Assembly: GCF_020536995.1 (NCBI RefSeq)
Contig: NC_068360.1
Location: 88,615,676 to 88,679,675, forward strand
Direction: 5' to 3'
Length of the DNA stretch: 64,000 nt
Source of the DNA: Dreissena polymorpha
Lineage: Eukaryota; Mollusca; Bivalvia; Myida; Dreissenidae
Shown here: positions 43,001-56,400 of the stretch, in pieces
Numbering within the stretch: position 1 is the stretch's first letter
Layout: each line of letters starts with the position of its first letter
Made by a program: the position numbers and the translations under genes
The notes under the pieces: generated by a model
The model's input: only the letters and a program-made list of their open reading frames with translations
Told to the model about the DNA's origin: nothing
Database searches by the model: none

Positions 43001-46000
43001 TAATTTTTCTCAATAATCGCGCATAAGTTCTCTATGTTCTGTAATTGTTCAGTTCTCTCAGTGGTTGCGTATAAGTTTTCTTTGTGTTAAGTTCTCTCAA
43101 TGATCGCGTATAAGTTCTCTAAGTTCTCTCAGTGTTTAGTTCTCTTAATAATCGCGTCTTAAGTTCTCTCAGTTATCGTGTATAAGTTCGTAAAGTTCTC
43201 TCAGTGTTAAGTTCCCTCATTGACGGCGTTTTAATTTGTCTCTGTGATCGCCTGTTAAGTTCTGTCGGTGGTCGCGTCCTTATTTCTCTCAATAATCGCG
43301 TATTAGTTCTTTATATTCTCTCATTGTTCAGTTCTCTCAATGATCGCGTCTTAATTTCTCTCAATAATCGCGCATAAGTTCTCTATGTTCTCTCATTGTT
43401 CAGTTCTCTCAGTGGTGGCGTATAAGTTTTCTTTGTTGTCTTCGTGTTAAGTTCTCTCAATGATCGCGTATAAGTTCTCTAAGTTCTCTCAGTGTTTAGT
43501 TCTCTTAATAATCGCGTCTTAAGTTCTCTCAGCTATCGTGTTTAAGTTCGTAAAGTTCTCTCAGTTTTAAGTTCCCTCATTGAGGGCGTTTTATTTGTCT
43601 CTGTGATCGCGTGTTAAGTTCTGTCAGTGGTCACGTCCTTATTTCTCTCAATAATCGCATATAAGTTCTCTATATTCTCTCATTGTTCAGTTCTCTCAAT
43701 GATCGCGTCTTAATTTCTCTCAATAATCGCGCATAAGTTCTCTATATTCTCTCATTGTTCAGTTCTTTCAATGATCGTATCTTAATTTTTCTCAATAATC
43801 GCGCATAAATTCTCTATGTTCTCTCATTGTTCTGTTCTCTCAGTGGTCGCGTATAAGTTTTCTTTGTTCTTTTCGTGGTAAGTTCTCTCAATGATCGCAT
43901 ATTAGTTCTCTTAAGTTCTCTCAGTGTTTAGTTCTCTTAATGATCGCGTCTTAAGTTCTCTCAGTTATCGTGTATAAGTGCGCTAAGTTTTCTCAGTGTT
44001 AAGTTCTCTCATTGCACGCGTTTTAATTTGTCTCTGTGATGGCCTGTTAAGTTCTGTCAGTGGTCGCGTCCTTATTTCTCACAATAATTGCATATAAGTT
44101 CTCTATATTCTCTCATTGTTCAGTTCTCTCAATGATCGCGTCTTAATTTCTCTCAATAATCGCGTATAAGTTCTCTATGTTCTCTCATTGTTCAGTTCTG
44201 TCAATTATCGTGTTTTAATTTTTCTCAATAATCGCGCATAAATTCTCTATGTTCTCTCATTGTTTTGTTCTCTCAGTGGTCGCATATAAGTTTTCTTTGT
44301 TGTCTTCGTGTTAAGTTCTCTCAATGATCGCGTATAAGTTCTCTAAGTTCTCTCAGTGTTTAGTTCTCTTAATAATTGCGTCTTAAGTTCTCTCAGTTAT
44401 CGTGTATAAGTTCGTAAAGTTCTCTCAGTGTTAAGTTCCCTCATTGACGGCGTTTTAATTTGTCTCTGTGATCGCGTGTTAAGTTCTGTCAGTGGTCGCA
44501 TCCTTATTTCTCACAATAATCGTGTATAAGTTCTCTATATTCTCTCATTGTTCAGTTCTCTCAATGATCGTGTCTTAATTTCTCTCAATAATCGCGCATA
44601 AGTTCTCTATGTTCTCTCATTGTTCAGTTCTCTCAGTGGTGGCGTATAAGTTTTCTTTGTTCTCTTCGTGTTAAGTTATCTCAATGATCGCGTATAAGTT
44701 CTCTAAGTTCTCTCAGTTTTTAGTTCTCTTAATGATCGCGTCTTAAGTTCTCTCAGTCATTGTGTATAAGTGCGCTAAGTTCTCTCAGTGTTAGGTTCTC
44801 TCATTGACCGTGTGTTAATTTGTCTCTGTAATCGCTTGTTAAGTTCTAACTAAGTTCCAACCTAATTTCTCTCAATAATCGCGTATTAGTTCTCTATATT
44901 CTCTCATTGTTCAGTTCTCTCAATGATCGCATCTTAATTTCTCAATAATCGTGCATAAGTTCTCTATGTTCTCTCATTGTTCAGTTCTCTCAATGATCGT
45001 GTCTTAATTTCTCTCAATAATCGCGCATAAGTTCTCTATGTTCTCTCATTGTTCAGTTCTCTCAATGATCGCGTCATAATTTCTCTCAATAATCGCGCAT
45101 AAGTTCTCTATGTTCTGTAATTGTTCAGTTCTCTCAGTGGTTGCGTATACGTTTTCTTTGTTGTCTTCGTGTTAAGTTCTCTCAATGATCGCGTATAAGT
45201 TCTCTAAGTTCTCTAAGTGTTTAGTTCTCTTAATAATCGCGTCTTAAGTTCTCTCAGTTATCGTGTATAAGTTCCTAAAGTTCTCTCAGTGTTAAGTTTC
45301 CTCATTGACGGCGTTTTAATTTGTCTCTGTGATCGCGTGTTAAGTTCTGTCAGTGGTCGCGTCCTTATTTCTCACAATAATCGTGTATAAGTTCTCTATA
45401 TTCTCTCATTTTTCAGTTCTCTCAATGATCGTGTCTTAATTTCTCTCAATAATCGCGCATAAGTTCTCTATGTTCTCTCATTGTTCAGTTCTCTCAGTGG
45501 TGGCGTATAAGTTTTCTTTGTTCTCTTCGTGTTAAGTTATCTCAATGATCGCGTATAAGTTCTCTAAGTTCTCTCAGTTTTTAGTTCTCTTATTGATCGC
45601 GTCTTAAGTTCTCTCAGTCATCGTGTATAAGTGCGCCAAGTTCTCTCAGTGTTAGGTTCTCTCATTGACCGTGTGTTAATTTGTCTCTGTAATCGCCTGT
45701 TAAGTTCTAACTAAGTTCCAACCTAATTTCTCTCAATAATCGCGTATTAGTTCTCTATATTCTCTCATTGTTCAGTTCTCTCAATGATCGCATCTTAATT
45801 TCTCAATAATTGCGCATAAGTTCTCTATGTTCTCTCATTGTTCAGTTCTCTCAATGATCGTGTCTTAATTTTTCTCAATAATCGCGCATAAATTCTCTAT
45901 GTTCTCTCATTGTTCTGTTCTCTCAGTGGTCACGTATAAGTTTTCTTTGTTCTTTTCGTGGTAAGTTATCTCAATGATCGCGTTAAAGTTCTCTTCAGTT

Positions 46001-46164
46001 CTCTAAGTGTTAAGTTCTCTTAATGATCGCGTCTTAAGTTCTCTCAGTTATCGTGTATAAGTGCGCTAAGTTCTCTCAGTGTTAAGTTCTCTCATTGCCC
46101 GCGTTTTAATTTGTCTCTTTGATCGCCTGTTAAGTTCTGTCAGTGGTCGCGTCCTTATTTCTCA

Positions 46165-49100
46165 CAATAATCGCGTATAAGTTCTCTATATTCTCTCATT
46201 GCTCAGTTCTCTCAATGATCGCGTCTTAATTTCTCTCAATAATTGCGTATAAGTTCTCTATGTTCTCACATTGTTCAGTTCTCTCAATGATCGTGTCTTA
46301 ATTTTTCTCAATAATCCCGCATAAATTCTCTATGTTCTCTCATTGTTTTGTTCTCTCAGTGGTCGCATATAAGTTTTCTTTGTTCTTTTCATGGTAAGTT
46401 CTCTCAATGAACGCGTTAAAGTTCTCTTAAGTTCTCTCAGTGTTTAGTTCTCTTAATGATCGCGTCTTAAGTTCTCTCAGTTATCGTGTATAAGTGCGCT
46501 AAGTTCTCTCAGTTTTAAGTTCTCTCATTGCCCGCGTTTTAATTTGTCTCTGTGATCGCCTGTTAAGTTCTGTCAGTGATCGCGTCCTAATTTCTCTCAA
46601 TTATCGCGTATAAGTTCTCTATGTTCTTTCATTGTTCAGTTCTCTCAATGTTCGCGTCTTAATTTTTCTCAATAATTGCGCATAAGTTCTCTATGTTTTG
46701 TAATTGTTCAGTTCTCTCAGTGGTCGCGTATAAGTTTTCTTTGTTTTCTTTGTATTAAGTTCTCTCAATGATCGCGTATAAGTTCTCTAAGTTCTCTCAG
46801 TGTTTAGTTCTCTTAATAATCGCGTCTTAAGTTCTCTCAGTTATCGTGTATAAGTTCGTAAAGTTCTCTCAGTGTTAAGTTCCCACATTGACGGCGTTTT
46901 AATTTGTCTCTGTGATTGCGTGTTAAGTTCTGTCAGTGGTTGCGTCCTTATTTCTCACAATAATCGTGTATAAGTTCTCTATATTCTCTCATTGTTCAGT
47001 TCTCTCAATGAGTGTCTTAATTTCTCTCGATAATCGCGCATAAATTCTCTTTGTTCTCTCATTGTTCAGTTCTCTCAGTGGTGGCGTATAAGTTTTCTTT
47101 GTTCTCTTCGTGTTAAGTTATCTCAATGATCGCGTATAAGTTCTCTAAGTTCTCTCAGTTTTTAGTTCGCTTAATGATCGCGTCTTAAGTTCTCTCAGTT
47201 ATCGTTTATAAGTGCGCTAAGTTCTCTCAGTGTTAGGTTCTCTCATTGACCGTGTGTTAATTTGTCTCTGTTATCGCGTGTTAAGTTCTAACTAAGTTCC
47301 AACCTAATTTCTCTCAATTATCGCGTATAAGTTCTCTATATTCTCTCATTGTTCAGTTCTCTCAATGATCGCTTATTAATTTGTCTCTGTGATCACGTGT
47401 TAAGTTTTGTCAATGGTCGCATCCTAATTTCTCTCAATAATCGGGTATAAGTTCTCTATGTTCTCTCATTGTTCAGTTCTCTCAATGATCGCGTCATAAT
47501 TTCTCTCAATAATCGCGCATAAGTTCTCTATGTTCTGTAATTGTTCAGTTCTCTCAGTGGTTGCGTATACGTTTTCTTTGTTGTCTTCGTGTTAAGTTCT
47601 CTCAATGATCGCGTATAAGTTCTCTAAGTTCTCTCAGTGTTTAGTTCTCTTAATAATCGCGTCTTAAGTTCTCTCAGTTATCGTGTATAAGTTCGTAAAG
47701 TTCTCTCAGTGTTAAGTTTCCTCATTGACGGCGTTTTAATTTGTCTCTGTGATCGCGTGTTAAGTTCTGTCAGTGGTCGCGTCCTTATTTCTCACAATAA
47801 TCGTGTATAAGTTCTCTATATTCTCTCATTGTTCAGTTCTCTCAATGATCGTGTCTTAATTTCTCTCAATAATTGCGCATAAGTTCTCTATGTTCTCTCA
47901 TTGTTCAGTTCTCTCAGTGGTGGCGTATAAGTTTTCTTTGTTCTCTTCGTGTTAAGTTATCTCAATGATCGCGTATAAGTTCTCTAAGTTCTCTCAGTTT
48001 TTAGTTCTCTTAATGATCGCGTCTTAAGTTCTCTCAGTCATCGTGTATAAGTGCGCTATGTTCTCTCAGTGTTAGGTTCTCTCATTGACCGTGTGTTAAT
48101 TTGTCTCTGTAATCGCCTGTTAAGTTCTAACTAAGTTCCAACCTAATTTCTCTCAATAATCGCGTATTAGTTCTCTATATTCTCTCATTGTTCAGTTCTC
48201 TCAATGATCGCATCTTAGTTTCTCAATAATCGCGCATAAGTTCTCTATGTTCTCTCATTGTTCAGTTCTCTCAATGATCGCGTCTTAATTTCTCTCAATA
48301 ATCGCGCATAAGTTCTCTATGTTCTCTCATTGTTCAGTTCTCTCAGTGGTGGCGTATAAGTTTTCTTCTTTGTCTTCGTGTTAAGTTATTTCAATGATCG
48401 CGTATAAGTTCTCTAAGTTCTCTCAGTTTTTAGTTCTCTTAATGATCGCGTCTTAAGTTCTCTCAGTTATCGTGTATAAGTGCGCTAAGTTCTCTTAGTG
48501 GTAGGTTTTCTCATTGACTGTGTGTTAATTTGTCTCTGTAATCGCGTGTTAAGTTCTAACTAAGTTCCAACCTAATTTCTCTCAATTATCGCGTATAAGT
48601 TCTCTATATTCTCTCATTGTTCAGTTCTCTCAATGATCGCATCTTAATTTCTCAATAATCGCGCATAAGTTCTCTATGTTCTCTCATTGTTCAGTTCTCT
48701 CAATGATCGTGTCTTAATTTTTCTCAATAATCGCGCATAAATCTCTATGTTCTCTCATTGTTCTGTTCTCTCAGTGGTCACGTATAAGTTTTCTTTGTTC
48801 TTTTCGTGGTAAGTTATCTCAATGATCGCGTTAAAGTTCTCTTCAGTTCTCTAAGTGTTAAGTTCTCTTAATGATCGCGTCTTAAGTTCTCTCAGTTATC
48901 GTGTATAAGTGCGCTAAGGTCTCTCAGTGTTAAGTTCTCTCATTGCCCGCGTTTTAATTTGTCTTTGTGATCGCCTGTTAATTTCTGTCTGTGGTTGCGT
49001 CCTTATTTCTCACAATAATCGCGTATAAGTTCTCTATATTCTCTCATTGTTCAGTTCTCTCAGTGATCGCGTCTTAATTTCTCTCAATAATCACGCATAA

Positions 49101-52100
49101 GTTCTCTATGTTCTCTCATTGTTCTGTTCTCTCAGTGGTCGCGTATAAGTTTTCTTTGTTCTTTTCGTGGTAAGTTCTCAATGATCCCGTATAAGTCCTC
49201 TTTAAGTTCTCTCAGTGTTTAGTTCTGTTAATGATCGCGTCTTAAGTTCTCTCAGTTATCGTGTATAAGTGCGCAAAGTTCTCTCAGTGTTAAGTTCTCT
49301 CATTTCCCGCGTTTTAATTTGTCTCTGTGATCGCCTGTTAAGTTCTGTCAGTGGTCGTGTCCTTATTTCTCACAATAATCCGGTATAAGTTCTCTTTATT
49401 CTCTCATTGTTCAGTTCTCTCAATGATTGCGTCTTAATTTCTCTCAATAATCGCGCATAAGTTCTCTATGTTCTCTCATTGTTCAGTTCTCTCAGTGGTG
49501 GCGTATAAGTTTTCTTTGTTGTCTTCGTGTTAAGTTATCTCAATGATCGCGTATAAGTTCTCTAAGTTCTCTCAGTTTTTAGTTCTCTTAATGATCGCGT
49601 CTTAAGTTGTCTCAGTTATCGTGTATAAGTGCGCTAAGTTCTCTCAGTGGTAGGTTCTCTCATTGACTGTGTGTTAATTTGTCTCTGTAATCGCGTGTTA
49701 AGTTCTAACTAAGTTCCAACCTAATTTCTCTCAATAATCGCGTATTAGTTCTCTATATTCTCTCATTGTTCAGTTCTCTCAATGATCGCGTCTTAATTTC
49801 TCTCAATAATTGCGTATAAGTTCTCTATGTTCTCACATTGTTCAGTTCTCTCAATGATCGTGTCTTAATTTTTCTCAATAATCCCGCATAAATTCTCTAT
49901 GTTCTCTCATTGTTTTGTTCTCTCAGTGGTCGCATATAAGTTTTCTTTGTTCTTTTCATGGTAAGTTCTCTCAATGAACGCGTTAAAGTTCTCTTAAGTT
50001 CTCTCAGTGTTTAGTTCTCTTAATGATCGCGTCTTAAGTTCTCTCAGTTATCGTGTATAAGTGCGCTAAGTTCTCTCAGTTTTAAGTTCTCTCATTGCCC
50101 GCGTTTTAATTTGTCTCTGTGATCGCCTGTTAAGTTCTGTCAGTGATCGCGTCCTAATTTCTCTCAATTATCGCGTATAAGTTCTCTATGTTCTTTCATT
50201 GTTCAGTTCTCTCAATGTTCGCGTCTTAATTTTTCTCAATAATTGCGCATAAGTTCTCTATGTTTTGTAATTGTTCAGTTCTCTCAGTGGTCGCGTATAA
50301 GTTTTCTTTGTTTTCTTTGTATTAAGTTCTCTCAATGATCGCGTATAAGTTCTCTAAGTTCTCTCAGTGTTTAGTTCTCTTAATAATCGCGTCTTAAGTT
50401 CTCTCAGTTATCGTGTATAAGTTCGTAAAGTTCTCTCAGTGTTAAGTTCCCACATTGACGGCGTTTTAATTTGTCTCTGTGATTGCGTGTTAAGTTCTGT
50501 CAGTGGTTGCGTCCTTATTTCTCACAATAATCGTGTATAAGTTCTCTATATTCTCTCATTGTTCAGTTCTCTCAATGAGTGTCTTAATTTCTCTCGATAA
50601 TCGCGCATAAATTCTCTTTGTTCTCTCATTGTTCAGTTCTCTCAGTGGTGGCGTATAAGTTTTCTTTGTTCTCTTCGTGTTAAGTTATCTCAATGATCGC
50701 GTATAAGTTCTCTAAGTTCTCTCAGTTTTTAGTTCGCTTAATGATCGCGTCTTAAGTTCTCTCAGTTATCGTGTATAAGTGCGCTAAGTTCTCTCAGTGT
50801 TAGGTTCTCTCATTGACCGTGTGTTAATTTGTCTCTGTTATCGCGTGTTAAGTTCTAACTAAGTTCCAACCTAATTTCTCTCAATTATCGCGTATAAGTT
50901 CTCTATATTCTCTCATTGTTCAGTTCTCTCAATGATCGCTTATTAATTTGTCTCTGTGATCACGTGTTAAGTTTTGTCAATGGTCGCATCCTAATTTCTC
51001 TCAATAATCGGGTATAAGTTCTCTATGTTCTCTCATTGTTCAGTTCTCTCAATGATCGCGTCATAATTTCTCTCAATAATCGCGCATAAGTTCTCTATGT
51101 TCTTTATTTGTTCAGTTCTCTCAGTGGTTGCGTATACGTTTTCTTTGTTGTCTTCGTGTTAAGTTCTCTCAATGATCGCGTATAAGTTCTCTAAGTTCTC
51201 TCAGTGTTTAGTTCTCTTAATAATCGCGTCTTAAGTTCTCTCAGTTATCGTGTATAAGTTCGTAAAGTTCTCTCAGTGTTAAGTTTCCTCATTGACGGCG
51301 TTTTAATTTGTCTCTGTGATCGCGTGTTAAGTTCTGTCAGTGGTCGCGTCCTTATTTCTCACAATAATCGTGTATAAGTTCTCTATATTCTCTCATTGTT
51401 CAGTTCTCTCAATGATCGTGTCTTAATTTCTCTCAATAATCGCGCATAAGTTCTCTATGTTCTCTCATTGTTCAGTTCTCTCAGTGGTGGCGTATAAGTT
51501 TTCTTTGTTCTCTTCGTGTTAAGTTATCTCAATGATCGCGTATAAGTTCTCTAAGTTCTCTCAGTTTTTAGTTCTCTTAATGATCGCGTCTTAAGTTCTC
51601 TCAGTCATCGTGTATAAGTGCGCTATGTTCTCTCAGTGTTAGGTTCTCTCATTGACCGTGTGTTAATTTGTCTCTGTAATCGCCTGTTAAGTTCTAACTA
51701 AGTTCCAACCTAATTTCTCTCAATAATCGCGTATTAGTTCTCTATATTCTCTCATTGTTCAGTTCTCTCAATGATCGCATCTTAATTTCTCAATAATCGC
51801 GCATAAGTTCTCTATGTTCTCTCATTGTTCAGTTCTCTCAATGATCGTGTCTTAATTTTTCTCAATAATCGCGCATAAATCTCTATGTTCTCTCATTGTT
51901 CTGTTCTCTCAGTGGTCACGTATAAGTTTTCTTTGTTCTTTTCGTGGTAAGTTATCTCAATGATCGCGTTAAAGTTCTCTTCAGTTCTCTAAGTGTTAAG
52001 TTCTCTTAATGATCGCGTCTTAAGTTCTCTCAGTTATCGTGTATAAGTGCGCTAAGGTCTCTCAGTGTTAAGTTCTCTCATTGCCCGCGTTTTAATTTGT

Positions 52101-52930
52101 CTTTGTGATCGCCTGTTAATTTCTGTCTGTGGTTGCGTCCTTATTTCTCACAATAATCGCGTATAAGTTCTCTATATTCTCTCATTGTTCAGTTCTCTCA
52201 GTGATCGCGTCTTAATTTCTCTCAATAATCACGCATAAGTTCTCTATGTTCTCTCATTGTTCTGTTCTCTCAGTGGTAGCGTATAAGTTTTCTTTGTTCT
52301 TTTCGTGGTAAGTTCTCAATGATCCCGTATAAGTCCTCTTTAAGTTCTCTCAGTGTTTAGTTCTGTTAATGATCGCGTCTTAAGTTCTCTCAGTTATCGT
52401 GTATAAGTGCGCAAAGTTCTCTCAGTGTTAAGTTCTCTCATTTCCCGCGTTTTAATTTGTCTCTGTGATCGCCTGTTAAGTTCTGTCAGTGGTCGTGTCC
52501 TTATTTCTCACAATAATCCGGTATAAGTTCTCTTTATTCTCTCATTGTTCAGTTCTCTCAAAGATTGCGTCTTAATTTCTCTCAATAATCGCGCATAAGT
52601 TCTCTATGTTCTCTCATTGTTCAGTTCTCTCAGTGGTGGCGTATAAGTTTTCTTTGTTGTCTTCGTGTTAAGTTATCTCAATGATCGCGTATAAGTTCTC
52701 TAAGTTCTCTCAGTTTTTAGTTCTCTTAATGATCGCGTCTTAAGTTGTCTCAGTTATCGTGTATAAGTGCGCTAAGTTCTCTCAGTGGTAGGTTCTCTCA
52801 TTGACTGTGTGTTAATTTGTCTCTGTAATCGCGTGTTAAGTTCTAACTAAGTTCCAACCTAATTTCTCTCAATAATCGCGTATTAGTTCTCTATATTCTC
52901 TCATTGTTCAGTTCTCTCAATGATCGCGTA
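46165..52930. repeat. Two successive near-identical satellite blocks (3.57 and 3.14 kb)
   Basis: 46165-49731 and 49732-52930 match in order and in private variants (for example GATCGCTTATT at 47367 and 50934, offset 3567). After about 48.3 kb the offset drops to 3138, because the first block holds one extra subunit of about 430 bp. Confidence 0.85.
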
Positions 52931-53240
52931 TTAATTTCTCTCAGTAATCGTGTATAAGTGCGCTAAGTTCTCTCAGTGTTAAGTTCTCTCATTGACCATG
53001 TGTTAATTTGTCTCTGTAATGGAGTGTTAAGTTCTTACCAAGTTCTTACCTAATTTCTCTCAAAATTCGCGTATAAGTTCTTTAAGTTCTCTCAGTGTTA
53101 AGTTCTCTCAATGATCGCGTCTTAAGTTCTCTCAGTTATCGCGTATAAGTGCTCTATGTTCTCTCAGTGTTAAGTTCTCTCAGTGATCGCATCTAAATTT
53201 TTCTTATTGATCGCGTATATGTTCTTATTTTTCTATCAAT

Positions 53241-53447
53241 GTGAAGTTGGAAACACGATTGACCCCTTAACAGCCAAATACCTCCCGAAATACACCCTGA
53301 AATGCACCCAAATGCACCCAAATTCGCTCAAAATACCCAAATACTCATAATTTTGGCAGGTTAGGGTTAGAGTTAGGGTTAGGTTAGGGTAAGGTTAGGG
53401 TATTTTGAGAGTATATTGGGTACTTTGAGCATATTTGGGGGGGTCTA
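53241..53447 (+). repeat. Non-satellite island with degenerate telomeric repeats, copy 1
   Basis: About 205 bp unlike the satellite: GAAGTTGGAAACACGATTGA, CACCCAAATGCACCCAAATT, then GGTTAGGGTTAGAGTTAGGG with further TTAGGG and TTAGGGTAAGG units (53359-53400), then a G run. CTCAAAATACCCAAATACTC and GGGTATTTTGAGAGTAT on the two sides are roughly inverted. TTAGGG is the usual telomere unit of molluscs. Confidence 0.9.
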
Positions 53448-56400
53448 AGGTTTTCTCAGTTATCATGTATAAGTGCTCTAAGTTCTATCAGTGTTAAATT
53501 CTCTCAACAATAGCGTCTTAATTTTTCTCATTGATAACATCTTATTTTCTCTCAGTAATTGCATATAAGTTCTCTCAGTTCTCTCAGTGTTTATTTCTCT
53601 CAATGATCGCGTCTTAAGTTCTCTCAGTTATCATGTATAAGTTCGCTAAGTTCTCTCAGTGTTTAGTTCTCTCATTGTCAGCGTTTTAATTTGTCTCTGA
53701 GATGGCGTGTTAAGTTCTGTCAGTGGTCGCGTCCAAATTTCTCACAATAATCGCATATAAGTTCTCTATATTCTCTTATTGTTCAGTTGTCTCAATGATA
53801 GCGTCTTAATTTCTCTCAATAATCGCGCATAAGTTCTCTATGTTCTGTAATTGTTCAGTTCTCTCAGTGGTCGCGTATAGGTTTTCTTTGTTGTCTTCGT
53901 GTTAAGTTCTCTCAATGATCGCGTATAAGTTCTCTAAGTTCTCTCAGTGTTTAGTTCTCTTAATAATCGCGTCTTAAGTTCTCTCAGTTATCATGTATAA
54001 GTTCGTAAAGTTCTCTCAGTGTTAAGTTCCCACATTAACGGCGTTTTAATTTGTCTCTGTGATCGCGTGTTAAGTTCTGTCAGTGGTCGCGTCCTTATTT
54101 CTCACAATAATCGCGTATAAGTTCTCTATATTCTCTCATTGTTCAGTTCTCTCAATGATCGCGTCTTAATTTCTCTCAATAATCGCGCATAAGTTCTCTA
54201 TGTTCTCTCATTGTTCAGTTCTTTCAATGATCGTGTCTTAATTTTTCTCAATAATCGCGCATAAATTCTCTTTGTTCTCTAATTGTTCTGTTCTCTCAGT
54301 GGTCGCGTATAAGTTTTCTTTGTTCTTTTTGTGGTAAGTTCTCTCAATGATCGTGTATAAGTTCTCTGAATGTTTAGTTTTCTTAACGATTGCGTCTTCA
54401 GTTCTCTCAGTTATCGTGTATAAGTGCCCTAAGTTCTCTCAGTGTTAAGTTCTCTCATTGCCCGCGTTTTAATTTGTCTCTGTGATCGCCTGTTAAGTTC
54501 TGTCAGTGGTCGCGTCCTTATTTCTCACAATAATCGCGTATAAGTTCTCTATATTCTCTCATTGTTCAGTTCTCTCAATGATCGCGTCTTAATTTCTCTC
54601 AATAATTGCGTATAAGTTCTCTATGTTCTCTCATTGTTCAGTTCTCTCAATGATCGTGTCTAAATTTTTCTCAATAATCGCGCATAAATTCTCTATGTTC
54701 TCTCATTGTTCTATTCTCTCAGTGGTCGCGTATAAGTTTTCTTTGTTCTTTTCGTGGTAAGTTCTCTCAATGATCGCGTATAAGTTCTCTCAGTGTTTAG
54801 TTCTCTCAATGATCGCGTATAAGTTCTCTCAGTGTTTAGTTCTCTTAATGATCGCGTCTTAATTTCTCTCAATAATTGCGTATAAGTGCTCTATGTTTTG
54901 TAATTGTTCAGTTCTCTCAATGATCGTGTCTAAATTTTTCTCAATAATCGCGCATAAATTCTCTATGTTCTCTCATTGTTCTATTCTCTCAGTGGTCGCG
55001 TATAAGTTTTCTTTGTTCTTTTCGTGGTAAGTTCTCTCAATGATCGCGTATAAGTTCTCTCAGTGTTTAGTTCTCTTAATGATCGCGTCTTAAGTTCTCT
55101 CAGTTATCATGTATAAGTGCGCTAAGTTCTCTCAGTGTTAAGTTCTCTCATTGCCCGCGTTTTAATTTGTCTCTGTGATTGCCTGTTAAGTTCTGTCAGT
55201 GATCGCGTCCTAAATTCTCTCAATTATCGCGTATAAGTTCTCTATGTTCTTTCATTGTTCAGTTCTCTCAATGTTCGCGTCTTAATTTTTCTCAATAATT
55301 GCGCATAAGTTCTCTTTGTTCTGTAATTGTTCAGTTCTCTCAGTGGTCGTGTATAGGTTTTCTTTGTTGTCTTCGTGTTAAGTTCTCTCAATGATCGCGT
55401 ATAAGTTCTCTAAGTTCTCTCAGTGTTTAGTTCTCTTAATAATCGCGTCTTAAGTTCTCTCAGTTATCGTGTATAAGTTCGTAAAATTGTCTCAGTGTTA
55501 AGTTCCCTCATTGACGGCGTTTTAATTTGTCTCTGTGATCGCGTGTTAAGTTCTGTCAGTGGTCGCGTCATTTCTCACAATAATCGCGTATAAGTTCTCT
55601 ATATTCTCTTATTGTTCAGTTCTCTCAATGATCGCGTCTTAATTTCTCTCAATAATCGCGTGTAAGTTCTCTATGTTCTCTCATTGTTCAGTTCTCTCAA
55701 TGAACGTGTCTTAATTTTTCTCAATAATCGCGCATAAATTCTCTATGTTCTCTCATTGTTCTATTCTCTCAGTGGTCGCGTATAAGTTTTCTTTGTTCTT
55801 TTCGTGGTAAGTTCTCTCAATGATCGCGTATAAGTTCTCTTAAGTTCTCTCAGTGTTTAGTTCTCTTAATGATCGCGTCTTAAGTTCTCTCAGTTATCGT
55901 GTATAAGTGCGCTAAGTTCTCTCAGTGTTAAGTTCTCTCATTGCCCACGTTTTAATTTGTCTCTGTGATCGCCTGTTAAGTTCTGTCAGTGATCGCATCC
56001 TAATTTCTCTCAATTATCGCGTATAAGTTCTCTATGTTCTCTAATTGTTCAGTTCTCTAAATGATCCCGTCTTAATTTCTCTCAATAATCGCGCATAAGT
56101 TCTCTATGTTCTGTAATTGTTCAGTTCTCTCAGTGGTCGCGTATAGGTTTTCTTTGTTGTCTTCGTGTTACGTTCTCTCAGTTATCGTGTATAAGTTCGT
56201 AAAGTTCTCTCAGTGTTTAGTTCCCTCATTGACGGTGTTTTAATTTGTCTCTGTGATCGCGTGTTAAGTTCTGTCAGTGGTCGCGTCCTTATTTCTCACA
56301 ATAATCGCGTATAAGTTCTCTATATTCTCTCATTGTTCAGTTCTGTCAATGATCGCGTCTTAATTTCTCTCAATAATCGCGTATAAGTTCTCTATGTTCT

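Noticed and set aside
53359-53400. True telomere end
   Set aside because: Satellite continues on both sides and the repeats are irregular, so it is interstitial.
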